Origin: Chitinophagales bacterium
GTDB lineage: Bacteria > Bacteroidota > Bacteroidia > Chitinophagales > Chitinophagaceae
DNA length: 64,000 bases
Assembly: GCA_017303855.1 (NCBI GenBank)
Contig: JAFLBL010000001.1
Location: forward strand, 124,001-188,000
Direction of reading: 5' to 3'
This document shows positions 60,447-64,000 of this stretch, piece by piece; position 1 is the first letter of the stretch, and every line of letters starts with the position of its first letter. Made by a program: the position numbers and the translations under genes. The notes under the pieces are model-generated. The model made no database searches and was not told the DNA's origin. It saw only the letters and a program-made list of their open reading frames with translations.

Positions 60447-63377
60447 TCAGAACAGGTTGTACCCGTAGCTGAAGTAGTAGAGACCACCAACGGAGGGACT
60501 ACCGAAACCGGTTCTTGCATAGAAGTTACCGATATTGGTACCACCGAAGCGGAATGTACTCTTGGTTCCGGCGGGACGATAGGAAATCTGCGCATCCAGC
60601 CAGCCGAAATGAGGCAGTGTACCACTTACAAAAGTGCCTTCGTAGTAGTTGTCATCCTGCCATTTGTACACCACATTGAAACCGATATTGTGGCAAACAT
60701 TCTCATTGCGCAGACCGATATTGAAGCGGTATTTCGGCGCATTGAAATATGTAACAACCGTTGGATCCACATCTTTCAGTACATCAGAATAAACGTTACC
60801 ATATACCACATATTTTTTCACCAGCTGGTACTCCAGTCCAAGACCCCATCCGATTGACTTCACGAGATCGGAAGAGTTTTGTGTATAGGAAACGTTAGTG
60901 CTGCTGAACGGAGAATACAGTTCGTAATTCGGACCATTTTTAGATTGTACCACGGCAGTACCTACGAGGAAATCTTTGTACTGGCTGTAATAAACATAGC
61001 CGTCCACCATCAGTTTTTTAGCGATTACACCTTTATAACCCAGCTCAAACGATTTTACTGTTTCAGGTTTTACATCTTTGTACTGCGCTCTTACCAGGCG
61101 GCCGGAATCAGCGATTCCGCCGGAACGATAAGCCAGTACGCTGGCAGCTGTATAACCCGGCAGTGTTGAGTTCAGTTTGTAATAGGATTGAAACTCAGGC
61201 AGGCAACCCATCAGCACACCGGAACCGGTAACCAGGCTGATATACTGATTCTGATTGGTAGGGAAACGATAGGCTGTCTGATAAGAAAGACGCAGGAAGT
61301 TTTCGCGGGCCACTTTGATTACAGCAGATACACGGGGTGTGAACTTGCCGTCAAAGTTGGTTTGCTTATCATAACGTCCGGAAGCGGTAAGCGTCAGTAC
61401 ATCGTTCAGGAGTCTTTTCTTTAACTGGAGATAACCACCATACTCATTCAGACGGATGGTCTGTGTAGTGTCAGCGAAAATAGTACCCTGGGAATTCATT
61501 ACCCACTGTTTCCAGGACGCACCGGCCATTACTTCAACCACATCTGAGAAACCGATCATATCAGACAGGTTGAACTGACCTTCTGTGGCATACAGGTCCG
61601 ATTTGTCCAGGAAGAGTGCACCACCACGACGGATCGGCGTGCTCTTGATTTTGCGGGCGGCAGAATCGAAAGCAGGAGTACCGGGCAGCAGACGACCTGC
61701 ATCAGCAGATGTACGTGCGGCAGTATGCAGCGCAAAATCACTGGCAGCAGGACCATTCAGCCTTCTGCCTTCAGAGAAAGTAGCTATATAAGTAGGGAAC
61801 CATACAGAGCTGGGGCGGTAAGCCTCATTCAGGAAAGCACCCAACGCGGATGTATTATAAGAATCGCCGGCATTTTCCTGGGTGGTATAAGCACGGAGGA
61901 ACCAGTTTTTATGACGCAGTTCAAATTTATGCTGTGCCATTTTCAGGTTTTTCAGGGAATAACGGTCTGCACCGGTATACACCGTAGTACCAGTTCCGAA
62001 ATAGGTATTTACTGAAGCTTCCAGTTTTTCAGAAAGCTTGTAATGCACACCTGCGGTAAACTTCACGTTAATGGTATTATAATCCACCAGGTCCTGTTCT
62101 GCATAACCGGTACGGGAAATGCTGGCTTTATTAAAATAACCATTGCGGAGACCGATATAGAAAGGCATCATGTTCTGTACCGCAGTTTGCCCTGCAGCAC
62201 CAAGACCAGCTAAGCCGGCAATAAATGTTCCGATTTGCGCATTGCTGGGGTAAGCAGGATTGCCTATTGCATTAAAATAGGCATTGGCGGCATTAACCAC
62301 ATCAAATGTACCACCGGAAAGACCGAGGATTGTTCTGCGGGTCTGATCCTGTACAAAGAAGGAGAAACCATTCATATCAGCACTGGTCTCATCACCATAC
62401 ATATTGATACCATTAAAGTTGGGATCATTCTGACGGTTACCTCCCACTACTTTACTCAGGATACCAATCTGTTGTTTGTTGCGGTAGTCCTCCGCTTCCC
62501 AATCAGATCCTTTTACCAGCTGGGCGGCAATTTTAAACGCGAATTTGTTTTTATAGGCTTTAGCCCAACGGAAAGACCAGTCATAGAAAGGAGATGTGCT
62601 GCGTTGTTTGCTGTCCGCATGCATCATTCCCTGTTTGATATTATAGCTGAGACCCTGGTATTTGAACGGATTCTTAGTGGTGATCAGTACGGTACCGTTC
62701 ATACCACCTGAACCATAAAGGGCTGAAGACGCACCGGAAAGTATTTCCACATTGTCCACATCCAGATCAGAAGGGCCAATCATGCTGCCTACGGAAAAAT
62801 TCAAACCGGGCGCCTGGTTGTCCATTCCGTCGATCAGCTGATTTAAACGGGTATTACCACTGCTCACGAAACCGCGGGTGGTTATTGTGCGGAAGGTAAG
62901 ACTGGCGGTATGTACATCCACACCTTTCAGGTTACCAATGGCTTCATAATAGTTGGGGGCAGCCGTATTCCGTAAAACGGAGCTGCTCATTCTTTCCACC
63001 GTAACCGGAGATTCCAGTAAGCGTGTGGGCGTACGTGTAGCGGAAACCACTACTTCCTGACCCAGCGCGGTGCTCACTTTGAAATCCACAGCAACTTCTT
63101 TAGCCGCATCGGAAACGGTAACCTCCTGGTCTTCGTAACCAACTGAGCTAAAAACAAGTACGACAGGTAATTTGGAAACATCAAGACTGAATTCACCATC
63201 TGAATTGGTATAGGTTCCTTTGTTGGTACCTTTTACTGAAACAGAAACAGCCGGCACAGATTCTTTAGATGAGCTGTTCCGGACTGTCCCCTTAATAGTA
63301 ACAGTCTGGGCAAAAGCAGCAAGCGAAAACAAAACAGCCATCAGCGAGGAAGCTAAATAGCGGTAGCTTTTTCTCAT
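60447..63377 (-). CDS. TonB-dependent receptor with carboxypeptidase-like N-terminal domain
   Basis: A 976-residue outer-membrane transporter. Signal peptide (YLASSLMAVLFSLAAFAQ), carboxypeptidase-regulatory-like domain (TIKGTVRNSSSKESVPAVSV), then the plug (GQEVVVSATRTPTRLLESPV, ITTRGFVSSGNTRLNQLIDG, DVDNVEILSGASSALYGSGG) and a 22-strand-type barrel ending in GGLYYFSYGYNLF. It lacks a SusD partner. Its ligand (siderophore, vitamin or glycan) cannot be read from sequence. An antisense-strand hairpin with a T tail lies in its upstream region at 63491-63532. Confidence 0.93.
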   Translation of the reverse strand: MRKSYRYLASSLMAVLFSLAAFAQTVTIKGTVRNSSSKESVPAVSVSVKGTNKGTYTNSDGEFSLDVSKLPVVLVFSSVGYEDQEVTVSDAAKEVAVDFKVSTALGQEVVVSATRTPTRLLESPVTVERMSSSVLRNTAAPNYYEAIGNLKGVDVHTASLTFRTITTRGFVSSGNTRLNQLIDGMDNQAPGLNFSVGSMIGPSDLDVDNVEILSGASSALYGSGGMNGTVLITTKNPFKYQGLSYNIKQGMMHADSKQRSTSPFYDWSFRWAKAYKNKFAFKIAAQLVKGSDWEAEDYRNKQQIGILSKVVGGNRQNDPNFNGINMYGDETSADMNGFSFFVQDQTRRTILGLSGGTFDVVNAANAYFNAIGNPAYPSNAQIGTFIAGLAGLGAAGQTAVQNMMPFYIGLRNGYFNKASISRTGYAEQDLVDYNTINVKFTAGVHYKLSEKLEASVNTYFGTGTTVYTGADRYSLKNLKMAQHKFELRHKNWFLRAYTTQENAGDSYNTSALGAFLNEAYRPSSVWFPTYIATFSEGRRLNGPAASDFALHTAARTSADAGRLLPGTPAFDSAARKIKSTPIRRGGALFLDKSDLYATEGQFNLSDMIGFSDVVEVMAGASWKQWVMNSQGTIFADTTQTIRLNEYGGYLQLKKRLLNDVLTLTASGRYDKQTNFDGKFTPRVSAVIKVARENFLRLSYQTAYRFPTNQNQYISLVTGSGVLMGCLPEFQSYYKLNSTLPGYTAASVLAYRSGGIADSGRLVRAQYKDVKPETVKSFELGYKGVIAKKLMVDGYVYYSQYKDFLVGTAVVQSKNGPNYELYSPFSSTNVSYTQNSSDLVKSIGWGLGLEYQLVKKYVVYGNVYSDVLKDVDPTVVTYFNAPKYRFNIGLRNENVCHNIGFNVVYKWQDDNYYEGTFVSGTLPHFGWLDAQISYRPAGTKSTFRFGGTNIGNFYARTGFGSPSVGGLYYFSYGYNLF

Positions 63378-63490
63378 AATCGTGAATTTTGGTTTTGGAA
63401 TTTGGCGGAAAAATAAGCATTGTAAAGTTTATCTAAAAATTTAATTTTTAAGGGGAAAGCCCATGCCTGACCCCTGTTTTAACCGCCTTA

Positions 63491-63532
63491 AAAAAGCCCG
63501 TTTGGATAAGTTGTTAAAATCTTCAACGGGCT
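63491..63532 (-). terminator. Terminator-like hairpin upstream of the TonB receptor
   Basis: AGCCCGTT (63495-63502) pairs with AACGGGCT (63525-63532). On the minus strand the stem is followed by TTTTTT. It lies 114 bases upstream of the receptor start and would stop minus-strand transcription coming from within purC, or act as a leader attenuator if the promoter lies upstream. Confidence 0.45.
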
Positions 63533-63571
63533 CTCATTGGCGGGTGTTCCCGGGCGTCTTACTTTCGAATT

Positions 63572-64000
63572 ATGGCAGATTTTTCGTTCCCGGAACAAAC
63601 CCAATTTTATCGGGGTAAGGTCAGAGACGTTTATAGTATCGGAACCCGGTGGCTTGTCATGGTGGCTTCCGACCGTATATCCGCATTTGATGTGGTACTA
63701 CCCCGCCCTATCCCATATAAAGGTCAGGTTCTCAATCAGATAGCCGAATATATGCTAAATGCAACCAGGGATATTTGTCCGAACTGGCTCCACAGTGTAC
63801 CGGCTCCCAATGTGTCAATAGGCAGGCGTTGTACACCCTTTAAAATTGAAATGGTAGTGAGGGGTAACCTGACCGGGCATGCCTGGCGGACCTATGCTGC
63901 AGGTAAAAGAGAACTGTGTGGCGTACCCCTTCCCGAAGGAATGAAGGAAAATGATTATTTCCCCACGCCCATCATCACCCCCAGTACCAAGGCCTCTGAA
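63572..64000 (+). CDS. purC: SAICAR synthetase, 5' part (cut by window end)
   Basis: The first 143 residues of phosphoribosylaminoimidazole-succinocarboxamide synthase, a purine pathway ligase. Start ATG 63572 gives [20 protein letters not shown]. Diagnostic motifs are [41 protein letters not shown] and [12 protein letters not shown] at the edge. The reading frame stays open to the last base. A TACTTTCG at 63560-63567, near the TAnnTTTG consensus, lies 4 bases before the ATG and may give a leaderless or very short-leader mRNA, as for ribF. Confidence 0.93.
   Translation, partial: MADFSFPEQTQFYRGKVRDVYSIGTRWLVMVASDRISAFDVVLPRPIPYKGQVLNQIAEYMLNATRDICPNWLHSVPAPNVSIGRRCTPFKIEMVVRGNLTGHAWRTYAAGKRELCGVPLPEGMKENDYFPTPIITPSTKASE

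Overview
The window looks like a chromosomal segment of a Bacteroidota bacterium, most likely Chitinophagaceae. The evidence is a SusC/SusD outer-membrane pair, proteins with type IX secretion sorting domains (a CHU_C-type gliding-motility C-terminus and a type A sorting domain), BlaI/BlaR-type regulation with TonB-like domains, many SPII lipoproteins, weak Shine-Dalgarno sequences, and TAnnTTTG promoter elements. No rRNA, transposase, integrase, prophage or CRISPR array was seen. There is one tRNA (His, GTG).

Layout. 1-7 kb: the end of an outer-membrane protein, a DeoR-type regulator, then susC-susD-DUF4397 lipoprotein. Most of this block is strikingly AT-rich, with the composition changing inside susC. 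7-18 kb: a fused SpmA/SpmB-like membrane protein, the ATPase YchF, a very large outer-membrane protein, a PKD/CHU_C secreted protein with a small beta-barrel partner, and a lipoprotein S9 peptidase. 18-22 kb: succinate dehydrogenase/fumarate reductase (sdhCAB). 22-29.5 kb: the threonine pathway thrA-thrB-thrC, preceded by a candidate Thr/Ile leader peptide, with murQ and a BadF-type sugar kinase upstream. 29.5-43 kb: two S41 tail-specific proteases, an ECF sigma/anti-sigma-like pair, a CBS-domain cysteine/cystathionine synthase, an A/C-rich transcribed-looking intergenic element, a cryptic kinase-like protein, class II aldolase, a type IX secreted protein, a lipoprotein with a duplicated His/Cys motif, and a DinB-like enzyme. 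43-56.5 kb: tRNA-His, DUF445, an outer-membrane beta-barrel protein, two overlapping glycosyltransferases, FtsE, a BlaI/M56 pair, PurM, RibF, a lipoprotein and HolA. 56.6-60 kb: a three-gene module in which two paralogous membrane-anchored coiled-coil proteins flank an exported Ppx/GppA-like protein. 60-64 kb: a TonB-dependent receptor and the start of purC.

The most interesting items are the coiled-coil/Ppx-like/coiled-coil module (56.6-59.9 kb), the thr leader peptide and hairpin (27.7 kb), the A/C-rich candidate RNA (35.0-35.5 kb), the kinase-like protein next to it, the chimeric susC, and a family of G-poor tandem or inverted words just upstream of several start codons. All functional calls come from reading the sequence and recalling families. 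No database search was run.
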